In this document: positions 51,919 through 61,246 of the stretch, piece after piece
Numbering within the stretch: position 1 is the first letter of the stretch
Layout: each line of letters begins with the position of its first letter
Assembly (NCBI RefSeq): GCF_013911965.1
Contig: NZ_JACESE010000014.1
Location: 43,296 to 107,295 of the forward strand
From: Phenylobacterium sp.
GTDB taxonomy: Bacteria > Pseudomonadota > Alphaproteobacteria > Caulobacterales > Caulobacteraceae
Length of the DNA stretch: 64,000 bases
Reading direction: 5' to 3'
Notes under the pieces: generated by a model
Seen by the model: the letters and a program-made list of their open reading frames with translations, nothing else
Database searches by the model: none
Told to the model about the DNA's origin: nothing
Translations under genes and position numbers: made by a program

Positions 51919-54849
51919 ATGAAAGTCTGCCACGCGTCGCTGCTCTGCGCCGCTTCAACCCTGGCGGTCAGCTGGGCCGCCGCCGCCCACGCCCAGGAGG
52001 CCCCGGCCGCCACGCCGCCGGAGGAGATCGCGCAGATCGAGGAGGTGATCGTCACCGGCTCGCGCATCGTCCGGAAGGACTATGTGGCCGAGAGCCCGAT
52101 CGTGACCCTTCAGCGTGGCGCCCTGGAGGCCGCCGGACCGGTCTCGCTCGACATGACGTTGAACCAGCTGCCCCAGTTCGCCGCCAACGCCGGCGCCAAT
52201 TCCACCAGCCAGGCCCGCGGGGGCCGCGCCAACGCCAACCTGCGCGGCCTCGGCGCCGTGCGCACCCTGGTGCTGCAGGACGGCCGGCGGATGCAGCCCT
52301 CCGATCCCCTGGGCGCCATCGACCTCAACACCATCTCGGGCGCCCTGCTGGAGAATGTGGAGGTGATCACCGGCGGCGCTTCGGCGGTCTACGGCTCCGA
52401 CGCCATCGCCGGCGTCGTCAACTTCCGCCTGAACGAGGGTTTCTCGGGCCTGACGCTGGACGCCCAATATGGCGAGACGGAGCGCAAGGACGGCGGGACT
52501 CTCGACCTCAGCGTCGCCGCGGGCGGCGCCTTCGCCGAAGGCCGCGGCCACGCCATGTTCTCGGCCGGCTACATGGATCGCCAGAGGGTCAACCGGAACA
52601 GCCGCGACTTCTTCATCGACGGCGGCATCACCTCGGTGCTCCCCAGCGGCCTGATCTATCCCAACGCCGCCAACCTGCCGTCGCAGGCGGCGGTGAACGC
52701 GGTCTTCGCCTCCTACGGCGTGACCGGGCCGGTGCTGCGCAGCGCCGCCTTCAGCCGGAACACCGACGGCACCCTGTTCACCATCACCAACCCCATCCAG
52801 AACTTCCGCTTTCCGGAAGACGGCCTCTACACCATCACCAGCAACAATCAGGTCGCCCTGCCGATCGGCGAGTTCGCGCCGCTTCTGCAGCCCCTCGAGC
52901 GGGAGACCCTGTTCGGCCGCGTGAGCTATGAGCTGAACGAGGCGGTCGAGGCTTATGGCCAGCTCAACTACGCCCACTACGCCGCCGACCAGACCTGGTA
53001 CGGCCGCAATCAGGCGATCACCCGCGACGTCTACGTGCCGGTGACCAATCCCTTCCTGCCCGCGGGGCTGAAGGCCATCGCCGCCTCGCGGCCCAACCCG
53101 ACCGCGCCGCTGCTGCTCTATTTCAACACCGGCCGCTACTCTCCCGACATCGTCGAGAACACCTACAACGTCACCCAGGTCCTGGGCGGCCTGCGCGGCG
53201 ACCTCGACATCATCGACGGCGGCTGGGATGTCTATGCCAGCTTCGGCCGCACCGAGCAGAACACCAAGATGGGCGGCTATATCGACCGTGCCGCCTTCCT
53301 CTCCCTGGTGGAGGCGCCGGACGGGGGCGTGAGCCTCTGCGAGGGCGGGCTCGACCCGCTGGCCTTCGACCGCCCGTCCCAGGACTGCCTCGACCTTCTG
53401 CTGCGCGAGATGCACGAGTCCACCGAACTCGAGCAGTCGATCGTCGAGGGCACGCTGCAGGGCCGCCTGTTCGACCTGCCGGCGGGAGAGGTGCGCTTCG
53501 CCAGCGGCCTGAGCCACCGGAAGAACACCTACGCCTTCTCGCCCGACGCACAGCGGCAGACCGGCTCGGTCCTGGCCACCAGCCTCTCCAGCCCGACCGA
53601 CGGCGAGACCTCGTCGAAGGAGTTCTTCCTCGAGATCCTGGCGCCGATCGCGCGCGACCTGCCGCTCGTCCGCCGCCTCGACCTCGACCTGGCCTACCGC
53701 TATTCCGACTACGACTCCGTGGGCGGGGTGCACACCTACAAGGCCGGCGCCAACTGGGAGCTGGCCGAGGGCCTGAGCGTCCGCGGGGGCTACCAGCGCG
53801 CCATCCGCGCCCCCTCGGTGGGCGAACTCTTCCAGCCGACGGAGCAGAGCGGGACGACGGTCGGGCGGATCTCGGCGGGCCTGGGCGATCCCTGCGACGC
53901 CTCGAGCGCCTATCGCACGGGTCCCCAGGCGGCCCAGGTCAAGGCGCTGTGCCTGGCCACCGGCGTGCCCCAGACGGTGATCGACACCCACCGGTTCGCG
54001 GGCACCTCGGTCCAGTCGGAGGTCTCGGGCAACCGCAACCTCATCGAGGAGACGGCCGATTCCTACACCGCCGGCGTCGTCTGGCGCTCGGGCTTCGACC
54101 ACCCGCTGCTCAGCCGTCTGTCGGCCTCGCTGGACTATTATGAGATCAAGATCACCGACGCGATCGGCCTGATCACCGGCGACGTCATCGCCCAGCGCTG
54201 CTTCAACGGCGACGGCGCCTCCAACCCGACCTACGATCCGCAGAACTACTACTGCCAGCTGATCCATCGCGGCCCGTCCGGCGGCTTCTCGACCATCACC
54301 ACGCCGCTTCTGAACCTGGCCGGCTACGAGACCTCCGGCGTCGACCTGCAGGTCGACTGGGGCGCCGACCTGGAAGCCTTCGGCTGGGCCAACGCCCCCG
54401 GCGCCCTGGGGCTCAACCTGATCGTCTCCTACACCGACCGGTACGCGATCCAGACCCTGGCCGGCGGTCCCTTCGTCGACTACGCCGGCACCATCGGCAA
54501 CGCCCAGATCAGCGCCGACGCCATCTCCCATCCGGAGTGGAAGGTGAACACCAGCCTCGACTACCGGGTCGGGCCGGCGCGGCTGAACCTGCGCTGGCGC
54601 TGGATCGACGCCATGGACAACTCGGCCAATGTCGGCGCCGCCGTCGCCACCGCGCCGGGCGTCAAGGCCATGGACTATTTCGACCTGAGCGGCGTCTACC
54701 GCCTGAACGAACAGGTCGAGCTGCGGGGCGGGGTGCTCAACATCGCCGACCGCCAGCCGCCCGCCTGGACCGGCGAGGGGGCCACCGACCCGGCTCTCTA
54801 CGACGTGCTCGGCCGCCGCTTTTATGCGGGCGTCAAGCTCAGCTTCTAG
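51919..54849 (+). CDS. TonB-dependent receptor without STN domain
   Basis: A 976-residue receptor. Start: the second of two ATGs, 8 bases after GGGGG. Signal peptide to about residue 25 (AAAAHAQEAP); TonB-box-like IEEVIVTGSRIVRKDY; plug with RGGRANANLRGLGAVRTLVL and the marker ITGGASAVYGSDAIAGVVNF, a form common in the large Caulobacter/sphingomonad receptor group; barrel ends GRRFYAGVKLSF. It is divergent from the FecI/FecR genes but lacks an STN domain, so direct sigma signalling is unlikely. It is followed after 29 bases by a glycerophosphodiesterase gene, suggesting a phosphodiester nutrient. Confidence 0.94.
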   Translation: MKVCHASLLCAASTLAVSWAAAAHAQEAPAATPPEEIAQIEEVIVTGSRIVRKDYVAESPIVTLQRGALEAAGPVSLDMTLNQLPQFAANAGANSTSQARGGRANANLRGLGAVRTLVLQDGRRMQPSDPLGAIDLNTISGALLENVEVITGGASAVYGSDAIAGVVNFRLNEGFSGLTLDAQYGETERKDGGTLDLSVAAGGAFAEGRGHAMFSAGYMDRQRVNRNSRDFFIDGGITSVLPSGLIYPNAANLPSQAAVNAVFASYGVTGPVLRSAAFSRNTDGTLFTITNPIQNFRFPEDGLYTITSNNQVALPIGEFAPLLQPLERETLFGRVSYELNEAVEAYGQLNYAHYAADQTWYGRNQAITRDVYVPVTNPFLPAGLKAIAASRPNPTAPLLLYFNTGRYSPDIVENTYNVTQVLGGLRGDLDIIDGGWDVYASFGRTEQNTKMGGYIDRAAFLSLVEAPDGGVSLCEGGLDPLAFDRPSQDCLDLLLREMHESTELEQSIVEGTLQGRLFDLPAGEVRFASGLSHRKNTYAFSPDAQRQTGSVLATSLSSPTDGETSSKEFFLEILAPIARDLPLVRRLDLDLAYRYSDYDSVGGVHTYKAGANWELAEGLSVRGGYQRAIRAPSVGELFQPTEQSGTTVGRISAGLGDPCDASSAYRTGPQAAQVKALCLATGVPQTVIDTHRFAGTSVQSEVSGNRNLIEETADSYTAGVVWRSGFDHPLLSRLSASLDYYEIKITDAIGLITGDVIAQRCFNGDGASNPTYDPQNYYCQLIHRGPSGGFSTITTPLLNLAGYETSGVDLQVDWGADLEAFGWANAPGALGLNLIVSYTDRYAIQTLAGGPFVDYAGTIGNAQISADAISHPEWKVNTSLDYRVGPARLNLRWRWIDAMDNSANVGAAVATAPGVKAMDYFDLSGVYRLNEQVELRGGVLNIADRQPPAWTGEGATDPALYDVLGRRFYAGVKLSF

Positions 54850-54878
54850 CCTTCGAACAACGCCCGAGGAGACAGATC

Positions 54879-55835
54879 ATGACCCAACTGAAGCTGGGCG
54901 CCGCCATGGCCGGCGTCGCCCTTCTCGCCCTGGCGGGCGGCGGCCAGGCCGCCCCCGCCAAGGCGCCCACCGCCGCCGCGATCCTGAAGGCCGCCGACGG
55001 GCGGATCCCGGACCTTCTGGCCTGCCTGCGCGAGCAGAAGGTCGCCCTGGTCGGCGCCCATCGCGGCGGCCCGTTCGCCGAGCATCCGGAGAATGCGCTG
55101 GTCACCTTCGACTACACGACCTCGCTCGCGCCCGTGTTCATCGAGACCGACGTCCAGCAGACTTTCGACGGGGTGCTCTTCATGAACCACGACGCCGTCC
55201 TCGACCGGAACACCACCGGGCACGGGGTCATCGCCGAACAGCGGTGGGCGCAGGTCTCGCCGCTCAAGCAGCGCGATCCGACGGGCCAGCCGACGGCCTC
55301 TTCGCCGCCCACCCTGGCCGACGCCCTGAAGTGGGCCGACGGCCGCGTCCTGCTGCTGCTCGACGTCAAGCCGCAGACCGACGCCGATCTGCTGATGGCC
55401 GAGGTTGAGAAGGCCGGCGCCAAGGGCCGCGTCATGTTCCTGGCCTATACGGTGCGACAGGCCCAGGCCATGCGGGCGGCCAATCCGGAGGCCGTGCTGG
55501 CCATCCCGGTCTTCGACCGCAAGATGCTGGAGGAGGCCCGGGCCGCCGGGCTGATCGGACCGCGCACCGTGGCCATGGTGCGTCCGGCCGCCGTGGGCGC
55601 CGGCTTCATTCCCGAGCTCGAGGCCCTGGGCGCGACGGTGATGTCGGGAACCTATGGCGGACCGCAGACGCCGGACGCCGTCTACCGCACGCCAGCCGAC
55701 GCCGGCGCCTATCAGGCCCTGGCCGCCGCGGGGCCGCGCCTCATCGTCTCCAACCGGCCGCTGGCGGCGGCCGAGGCGATGCTGGCCGACCCCACCTATG
55801 CCCGGAGACTCGCCGCCTGCGGGGTGACGCCTTAG
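54879..55835 (+). CDS. Exported glycerophosphodiester phosphodiesterase
   Basis: A 318-residue periplasmic GDPD enzyme. Signal peptide 1-24 (ALLALAGGGQAAPA). Catalytic/metal motifs: VGAHRGGPFAEHPENALVTF, then IETDVQQTFDGVLFMNHDAV (Glu-Asp, His) and LLLDVKPQTDAD. It hydrolyses glycerophosphodiesters to glycerol phosphate and alcohols. GAGGAGA precedes the ATG. It is probably co-transcribed with the receptor upstream, giving a receptor plus periplasmic esterase unit. A distant second GDPD-like gene ends the window. Some family members act on other phosphodiesters. Confidence 0.9.
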   Translation: MTQLKLGAAMAGVALLALAGGGQAAPAKAPTAAAILKAADGRIPDLLACLREQKVALVGAHRGGPFAEHPENALVTFDYTTSLAPVFIETDVQQTFDGVLFMNHDAVLDRNTTGHGVIAEQRWAQVSPLKQRDPTGQPTASSPPTLADALKWADGRVLLLLDVKPQTDADLLMAEVEKAGAKGRVMFLAYTVRQAQAMRAANPEAVLAIPVFDRKMLEEARAAGLIGPRTVAMVRPAAVGAGFIPELEALGATVMSGTYGGPQTPDAVYRTPADAGAYQALAAAGPRLIVSNRPLAAAEAMLADPTYARRLAACGVTP

Positions 55836-55847
55836 GCCCGGGGCGCC

Positions 55848-57113
55848 TCAGGCCGGAGGGGCGCCGCCGCCTCCGGCCGGGTAGGGGCCGAAGACCGCCA
55901 GGACGCGATCGGCCTCGTCGGCGTTGTCGGTGATCACAACCTCGAACCGCCCGCCGCCAGGGGCGACCCGAACGACCACATGGCCGCCCTGGCTGGCCAG
56001 GCGTCCGCTCAGCCAGGGACTGGCCGCCGCCGTCGCCGGATCGACGCCGGTGGCGAAGACCGCCCGCGGGCCGGGATAGAGCCGGCCGTTGAACAGCCGG
56101 TCGAGGACCGACGGGCTGGGGTGCAGGGCGTGCCAGGCGCTGATGATCCACACCTGCGGCCTTAGAGCCGCCACGGCTCGCGCTCCCGTGGCGTCGAACA
56201 TGCCGTGGTGCGGGCTGACGGCGACCTCGACGGGGCCCGCGGCGAGGGCCGCGGCGCTCTCCACGTCGCGCCAGGGCAGGGCGCCTTCGAACGTGCTGCT
56301 CGTCAGGTCGCCGGCCGCGAAATAGTCGAAGGCGCCGTAGGAGAGGGCGATCGCGGCCGACCAGGCGTTCTCCTCCGGAACGTCGGTCGCGGGCAGCTCG
56401 GCCATCGGCGGGAAGAGGCGGCGCGCGCCTTCGCCCTGGCCGGTCCAGACCTCGCCATTGACCGCCAGGTTGCGGATGCGGAAGTCGTCGCGGGCCTGCG
56501 GGTCGCGCCGCAGCTGGTTCAGCGCCCCGGGCCTGAAGCGCTCGACGCTGCGGCCGGCGGCGCGCCGGGCCGCCACATAGGCCTCATAGTTCTGCTGGAA
56601 GGGCGCCTGGGACGGGGCCGGCTCGGCGTAGTCCGGGAAGCCGCGATCGACCAGGCGGCCGATGGGGGCCAGGGCGTCGACGTCGCTGACGCCGGTCAGC
56701 CGGTAGCCGCCGCCCGGCGCCGGCGGGCTTTCCGGACCGACGTCGCCGATGTGGTCCGGGTGCTGATGGGTGGCCAGGAAGACGTCGAGGCCGGCCTGGC
56801 CCGTGTCGCGCAGCCGCCGCCGGGCGTAGCGGCCGATCCACTCGCCCGGCCGCCGTCCGCCGTCGGGCCGCAGGGGCAGGGCCGGCGGGGCCGGCGTGCC
56901 CGCGGCGCCCGCGTCGATCATCAGGCTCGACCCGTCCGGACCGATAATGAGGGTGGAGTCGCCGCGCCCGGTGGCGATGTGATGGATGTCCAGGCCCCCC
57001 GGGCGCCAGGGCCGAAGCGGCCGGCCCGGCGCGTCCTGGTCGTCCGCGCGCGCGCCGCCCCCGGCGGCCAGGACGGCCGCCGCCAGCAGGGAGCGGCGCG
57101 TCAGCTGTCCCAT
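55848..57113 (-). CDS. Tat-exported metallo-beta-lactamase-fold hydrolase, ComEC-like
   Basis: A 421-residue protein with a twin-arginine leader (MGQLTRRSLLAAAVLAAGGG). The MBL metal motif is FLATHQHPDHIGDVG near 110-124, with VAVSPHHGMFDAT later (GxHHG, as in the ComEC MBL domain) and FAAGDLTSSTFEG for the metal Asp. The Thr-His-x-His-x-Asp-His order is intact in THQHPDH. It could hydrolyse nucleic acid, lactone or phosphoester substrates in the periplasm. Its start overlaps the stop of the TonB receptor by one base (TGATG), so it is part of that operon and of its FecI/FecR control. Confidence 0.88.
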   Translation of the reverse strand: MGQLTRRSLLAAAVLAAGGGARADDQDAPGRPLRPWRPGGLDIHHIATGRGDSTLIIGPDGSSLMIDAGAAGTPAPPALPLRPDGGRRPGEWIGRYARRRLRDTGQAGLDVFLATHQHPDHIGDVGPESPPAPGGGYRLTGVSDVDALAPIGRLVDRGFPDYAEPAPSQAPFQQNYEAYVAARRAAGRSVERFRPGALNQLRRDPQARDDFRIRNLAVNGEVWTGQGEGARRLFPPMAELPATDVPEENAWSAAIALSYGAFDYFAAGDLTSSTFEGALPWRDVESAAALAAGPVEVAVSPHHGMFDATGARAVAALRPQVWIISAWHALHPSPSVLDRLFNGRLYPGPRAVFATGVDPATAAASPWLSGRLASQGGHVVVRVAPGGGRFEVVITDNADEADRVLAVFGPYPAGGGGAPPA

Positions 57114-59470
57114 CAGTAGCGCGCCGAGAGGGTGACGCCCCAGGTGCGCGGCTCGCCCAGATACTCGGCCAGCACGCCCTGGGTGGAAGGAGTCAGCACG
57201 TAGTCGACGTCGCCGGCGTTCTTGACCCAGGCGGTCGCCCGCCAGCGCCGGCCCCGCGGTTCGAAGCCGACCATCAGATTGGTCAGGGCGTAGTCGTCGA
57301 TCTGCAGGTTGGGGTCGGCCGCCGCGCCGGTGTTGTAGGTGTCGGTGTAGGACCAGCTGGCCGTCCCGATCAGATAGCCCGCATCCGCCAGCGGCAGGTC
57401 CAGGTCGGCGGCGAGGGACGCCTTGTTTCTGGGGGAGGAGCCCAGGCTGTTGCCGGTGTAGGTCGCCCCGCCCGGAATGACGAACGCATCATAGACCGTG
57501 TCGAGATAGCCGTAGGTGGCCGAGAGCCCCAGCCACGGGGCCGGCCGGTAGGCCAGTTCGAACTCCGCGCCCTCCGCCGTCGCCTGGCTGGCGTTGGTGA
57601 TGGTCAGGATGCGGGTCAGGCTGTTGAAGAACAGCTCCTGCTTGTCCTCATAGTCCATGCGGAAGACGGCGGCGTTGAGGCGCAGGCGGTCGTCGAGCCA
57701 CTGCGTCTTCACGCCCAGCTCGTAGCTGGTGACGATTTCGGGATCGAAGGGCGTGGTCAGCGCGCTCAGCGTGGCCGCATCGGTGTTGAACCCGCCGGCG
57801 GTGTAGCCCTTCGTCACGCTGCCATAGGCCCGAAAGCCCGGGGTCGGCGACCAGGTCAGCACCGCCCGCGGGGTGATCTCGCTCCAGTCGGCCGAGAGGT
57901 CGCTCGCGGTGAAGCTGCCCGCGCTGTTGATCGCGTCGATCCGGCGGAGCGAGGCGCTCTTCTCGTCGAAGGTGTAGCGGGCGCCCAGCGTCAGGTCGAA
58001 ATGGGCCGGCAGGTGGACGACGCCGTCGGCGAAGATGGCGTAGCTCCGCGTGTCCACGGCCTGGTCGGTCAGCACGTCGGACGTCACGCCGCCGGTTCCG
58101 GCGGCCAGGTTGCGGACGCGCAGCTGGCGGCTGGCGTCCTCGCTGGACAGATAGACGCCGGCCACGAAGTCGCCCCAGCCCCATTTCGGGCTCGCAAAGC
58201 GGATCTCCTGCGACAGCAGGCCGACCTCGTCGACATCCCGGTTCACCGTCTGGACCCCGGCCGGAAGGAAGAGGTAGCTCGTCCCGGTTCCCGAATAGTC
58301 TTCGCCCGACTGCGACCAGCGGTAGCCGGTGATCGACGTCACCTGGCCGGCCGGCGAGTCCCAGTAGAGGCGGGCCGAAGCGCCCCATTGGTTGCGGTCG
58401 AAGGCCTGGGCGAGGCCGAGCTCGGAGGTGCGGCGGTCGCCGTCCGACCCCGCGGCCTTGGAGGAGAGCGTCCGTCCGCCGTTGTGATCGGCGCTGTAGT
58501 CGGCGCCGATCAGGGCCTCCAGGTCTTCCGACGGGCGCAGGCGCAGCTGGGCGCGGAGGTTCGTGCTGTCCGCATCGTCCTGCGCGCGGCCGGTCAGCCG
58601 GTCCTGGCCATAGCCGTCGCGCGTCTTGACCGAGGCGGCCAGGCGCAGCGCCGCATTCTCGCCCAGCGGTGCGTCGCCCGAGACGTCGAACTGGCGCAGG
58701 TCGTGCGAGCCGACGCCGGCGCGCACCGCGCCGGCCCAGTCGCCGAAGGCCGGCTTGCCGGTGTCGAGAACGATGACGCCGCCGGTGACATTACGGCCGA
58801 ACAGCGTCCCTTGCGGCCCCTTCAGCACCTGGATCGAGTTCAGGCCGTACAGCTCGAAGGTGGCGGCGCTGTTGCGCGGGATGAAGAGGTCGTCGATGAC
58901 CACGGCCACCGGCTTGTTGGCGCCGATCTGGGTGAAGGTGTTGGTCGCCCCGCGGACGGCGATGGTCGGGCTCGACTGGTTGAAGGCCGAGACCAGCAGG
59001 CCGGGCGTCAGGCGCGAGACGTCGCGCAGACTCTCCAGGCGAAAGCTCTCCACCGTCGAGGCGGAGAAGGCGGTGAGCGCGATGGGCACGTCCTGGGCGG
59101 CCTCGTCGCGCTTCTGGGCCGTCACGATGACGTCCTGCAGCGTGGTCGCCCGCGCCGGGTCCGCCGGGGCGGGGGCTCGGCGCAGGACGATCAGGTCGCC
59201 GCTGTCGGAGGCGATTTCCAGCCCCGTGCCGGCGATCAGCCGGCGCAGGGCGGCGCGGGCGTCCATGCGCCCCTGCACCGGCTGGCTGCGCACCTCGTCC
59301 TCGACCCCCGGCGCCACGATCTGCAGCCCGGACTGGCGTCCGAAGGCCGAGATCGCCTGGTCCACCGCCTGGGCCGGGATGTCGAACGTCCGCTCCTGCG
59401 CCGCGGCCGGCGCGGCGAGGCTGGCCACGGCCGCAGCGACGCCGCAGCCCAGCAGGTATTTCCGGTTCAT
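57113..59470 (-). CDS. TonB-dependent receptor/transducer with STN domain
   Basis: A 785-residue receptor. Signal peptide 1-24 (SLAAPAAAQE); STN domain at about 27-95 (FDIPAQAVDQAISAFGRQSG, LRRLIAGTGLEIASDSGD); TonB-box-like LQDVIVTAQKRDEA; plug with VRGATNTFTQIGANKPVAVV and VLKGPQGTLFGRNVTGGVIV; barrel ending WGVTLSARY. It is preceded by fecI and fecR genes and followed with overlap by the MBL-fold gene. It should thus sense its ligand and induce its own operon. The ligand is unknown; the linked hydrolase hints at a nutrient other than iron. Confidence 0.94.
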   Translation of the reverse strand: MNRKYLLGCGVAAAVASLAAPAAAQERTFDIPAQAVDQAISAFGRQSGLQIVAPGVEDEVRSQPVQGRMDARAALRRLIAGTGLEIASDSGDLIVLRRAPAPADPARATTLQDVIVTAQKRDEAAQDVPIALTAFSASTVESFRLESLRDVSRLTPGLLVSAFNQSSPTIAVRGATNTFTQIGANKPVAVVIDDLFIPRNSAATFELYGLNSIQVLKGPQGTLFGRNVTGGVIVLDTGKPAFGDWAGAVRAGVGSHDLRQFDVSGDAPLGENAALRLAASVKTRDGYGQDRLTGRAQDDADSTNLRAQLRLRPSEDLEALIGADYSADHNGGRTLSSKAAGSDGDRRTSELGLAQAFDRNQWGASARLYWDSPAGQVTSITGYRWSQSGEDYSGTGTSYLFLPAGVQTVNRDVDEVGLLSQEIRFASPKWGWGDFVAGVYLSSEDASRQLRVRNLAAGTGGVTSDVLTDQAVDTRSYAIFADGVVHLPAHFDLTLGARYTFDEKSASLRRIDAINSAGSFTASDLSADWSEITPRAVLTWSPTPGFRAYGSVTKGYTAGGFNTDAATLSALTTPFDPEIVTSYELGVKTQWLDDRLRLNAAVFRMDYEDKQELFFNSLTRILTITNASQATAEGAEFELAYRPAPWLGLSATYGYLDTVYDAFVIPGGATYTGNSLGSSPRNKASLAADLDLPLADAGYLIGTASWSYTDTYNTGAAADPNLQIDDYALTNLMVGFEPRGRRWRATAWVKNAGDVDYVLTPSTQGVLAEYLGEPRTWGVTLSARY

Positions 59471-59565
59471 ATTGGTCGCCCCCGTTCCGCCGACACCGCG
59501 CCGACGGCTTCACCGAGCTAGAGGCGGGTTGGGCCGGCTTCCCCCATTCCGGCGGCGTGAAACTT

Positions 59566-60555
59566 CTATGACGCCGCCGAGGCGCTGATGAGGACGCCCC
59601 CTGCGCCCGGCTCGGCGAACAGGCCCAGGCTCAGGGCGGCGGCGCGGGCGAAGCCCTCCGGATCGCTGATCGAATAGACCCCGGAGACCTCCAGCCGCCC
59701 CAGCGCCGGATCCTCGAAGCGGATCTCGTAGTCGGAATAGCGGGCGAACTCCGCCGCGGCCGCCGCCAGGGTCTTGCCGGTCAGGTCCAGACGGCCCTCA
59801 CGCCAGGCCATGGCCTTGTCCACCGCCTCGGGCGACAGGGCCTTGGCGAGAATGGGCTGGTCGGAGTCCACGCGCGAGGCGGTGGCCGCAGGCAGCCGCA
59901 CGCCCGAGGCGGCGCCCACGCGGCGGACGTCCACCAGGCCCTGGCGGACGATCACCTCCACCGCGCCGTCCTCGTGGCGACGGACGGTGAAGCTGGTGCC
60001 GATCGCCTCGACGCTCACGCCGTCGGCGACGACGCGGAAGGGGCGCGACGGATCGTGCGCCACGTCGAACAGCGCCTCGCCGCGCAGCAGTTCCACGCGC
60101 CGCTCGGAAGCGCTGAAGTCGGGCCGGATGGCGGTGTCGGTGTTGAGCGTCACCGCCGATCCCTCGGGCAGGGAGATCCGGCGCACGTCGCCCTTGGGCG
60201 TGGCGATGCGGCCGCGAGTCCACAGCAGGTTCGCGCCCACGACGCCGAAGAGGGAGGCGGCGACGGCGCCGCCCGCCGCCGCGAAGGTCCGGCGCCGCGT
60301 CCAGGCGGGCGCCGCGTCGGCGCGGAGGTTCGGGCCCAGCGCGGCGGCCTGGTCGAAATATGCGTTGGCCGCCATGGCGCGCGCATAGGCGCCGGCCCGC
60401 CGCGGGTCGGCGGCGGCCCAGGCGTCGAGCGCCGACTGCTCTTCGGGCGCCAGGGGGCCGCGATCGACGCGCGCCGCCCAGACCGCAGCCGCCGCCTCAA
60501 TTTCGGCGGCGCTCTCCCGAGGGAGGCGCGATGGACTCTGTGTCAGTGGGCTCAC
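59566..60555 (-). CDS. fecR: FecR family anti-sigma/signal transducer
   Basis: A protein of about 329 residues starting VSPLTQSPSRLPRESAA at a GTG; a second in-frame GTG 36 bases upstream is possible and neither has a convincing ribosome site. N-terminal DUF4880 (VWAARVDRGPLAPEEQSALD); TM at about 93-112 (FAAAGGAVAASLFGVVGANL); FecR domain (LNTDTAIRPDFSASERRVEL, GEALFDVAHDPSRPF, GTSFTVRRHEDGA); C-terminal STN-like part (LEVSGVYSISDPEGFARAAA). It overlaps the sigma gene by about 59 bases and precedes the STN receptor. Confidence 0.9.
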   Translation of the reverse strand: MSPLTQSPSRLPRESAAEIEAAAAVWAARVDRGPLAPEEQSALDAWAAADPRRAGAYARAMAANAYFDQAAALGPNLRADAAPAWTRRRTFAAAGGAVAASLFGVVGANLLWTRGRIATPKGDVRRISLPEGSAVTLNTDTAIRPDFSASERRVELLRGEALFDVAHDPSRPFRVVADGVSVEAIGTSFTVRRHEDGAVEVIVRQGLVDVRRVGAASGVRLPAATASRVDSDQPILAKALSPEAVDKAMAWREGRLDLTGKTLAAAAAEFARYSDYEIRFEDPALGRLEVSGVYSISDPEGFARAAALSLGLFAEPGAGGVLISASAAS

Positions 60556-61099
60556 GATCGGTAGATGACTCCAGCCGCCGGGTTCCGCCACGTCCGATTT
60601 TCGCCGTCAAGATGGCGAGCGCCTTGCCCACGTGCTTCTCGACGGTGCTTTCGGCCAGGTTCAGGCGTCCGGCGATCTCCTTCTGCGACAGGCCGTGCAC
60701 CTTTCGAAGGATGAAGACCTGGCGGCACTTGGGCGGCAGGGCCGAAATCAGCGCCGCCACCCGGCCCAGCTCCTGGCGATCGGCGGCGACGGTTTCCGGG
60801 GAAGGCTCGTTCGAGGGGGCCTGCAGCCCGTCGGCCTCGGCCAGGGCCTCGAAGGCGACCACGGGGGAGCGGCGCAGCCCCTGGCGCACGACCGACTTGG
60901 CCACTTCGAACATGTAGTTCCGCGGGGAGCGGATGTGGTCCACCTCGGCGAGGCCGGCCAGGATGGCGTAGGTCTCCTGGACGATGTCGTCGACCTCCAG
61001 TCCGGCCGCGCGGCGCGAGAGCCAGGCGCGCAGGGCCGGCTCATGCGGAAGAATCCGCTGAGCAAGCCAGACCGCGCGTTCCTTGGACACCAGCCCCAT
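60497..61099 (-). CDS. fecI: ECF sigma factor, FecI-like
   Basis: A 200-residue ECF sigma factor. Region 2: LRAWLSRRAAGLEVDDIVQE, TYAILAGLAEVDHIRSPRNY, MFEVAKSVVRQGLRRSP. Region 4: LPPKCRQVFILRKVHGLSQK, EIAGRLNLAESTVEKHVGKA. The C-terminus carries a charged tail of about 30 residues (after IGRGGTRRLES) that overlaps the fecR start region and may be non-essential. It is the second FecI in the window; the two differ enough in region 4 (FRVEKMRQAEIADRLG versus RKVHGLSQKEIAGRLN) to expect separate promoters. Confidence 0.92.
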   Translation of the reverse strand: MGLVSKERAVWLAQRILPHEPALRAWLSRRAAGLEVDDIVQETYAILAGLAEVDHIRSPRNYMFEVAKSVVRQGLRRSPVVAFEALAEADGLQAPSNEPSPETVAADRQELGRVAALISALPPKCRQVFILRKVHGLSQKEIAGRLNLAESTVEKHVGKALAILTAKIGRGGTRRLESSTDREPTDTESIAPPSGERRRN

Positions 61100-61246
61100 C
61101 GGCGTCCCCTAGCAGCGCCATGTGACGGATGATCGACGCGCCGGCCGAGGCCGAAAAGGTTGGCGGCCCCGGCCAGGGGGCCGAGGCCGCGCGGGCCGGC
61201 GACTGCGCCATGCCATGGCCGCCGGCGGAGGCGGAGCCTTACCGCT

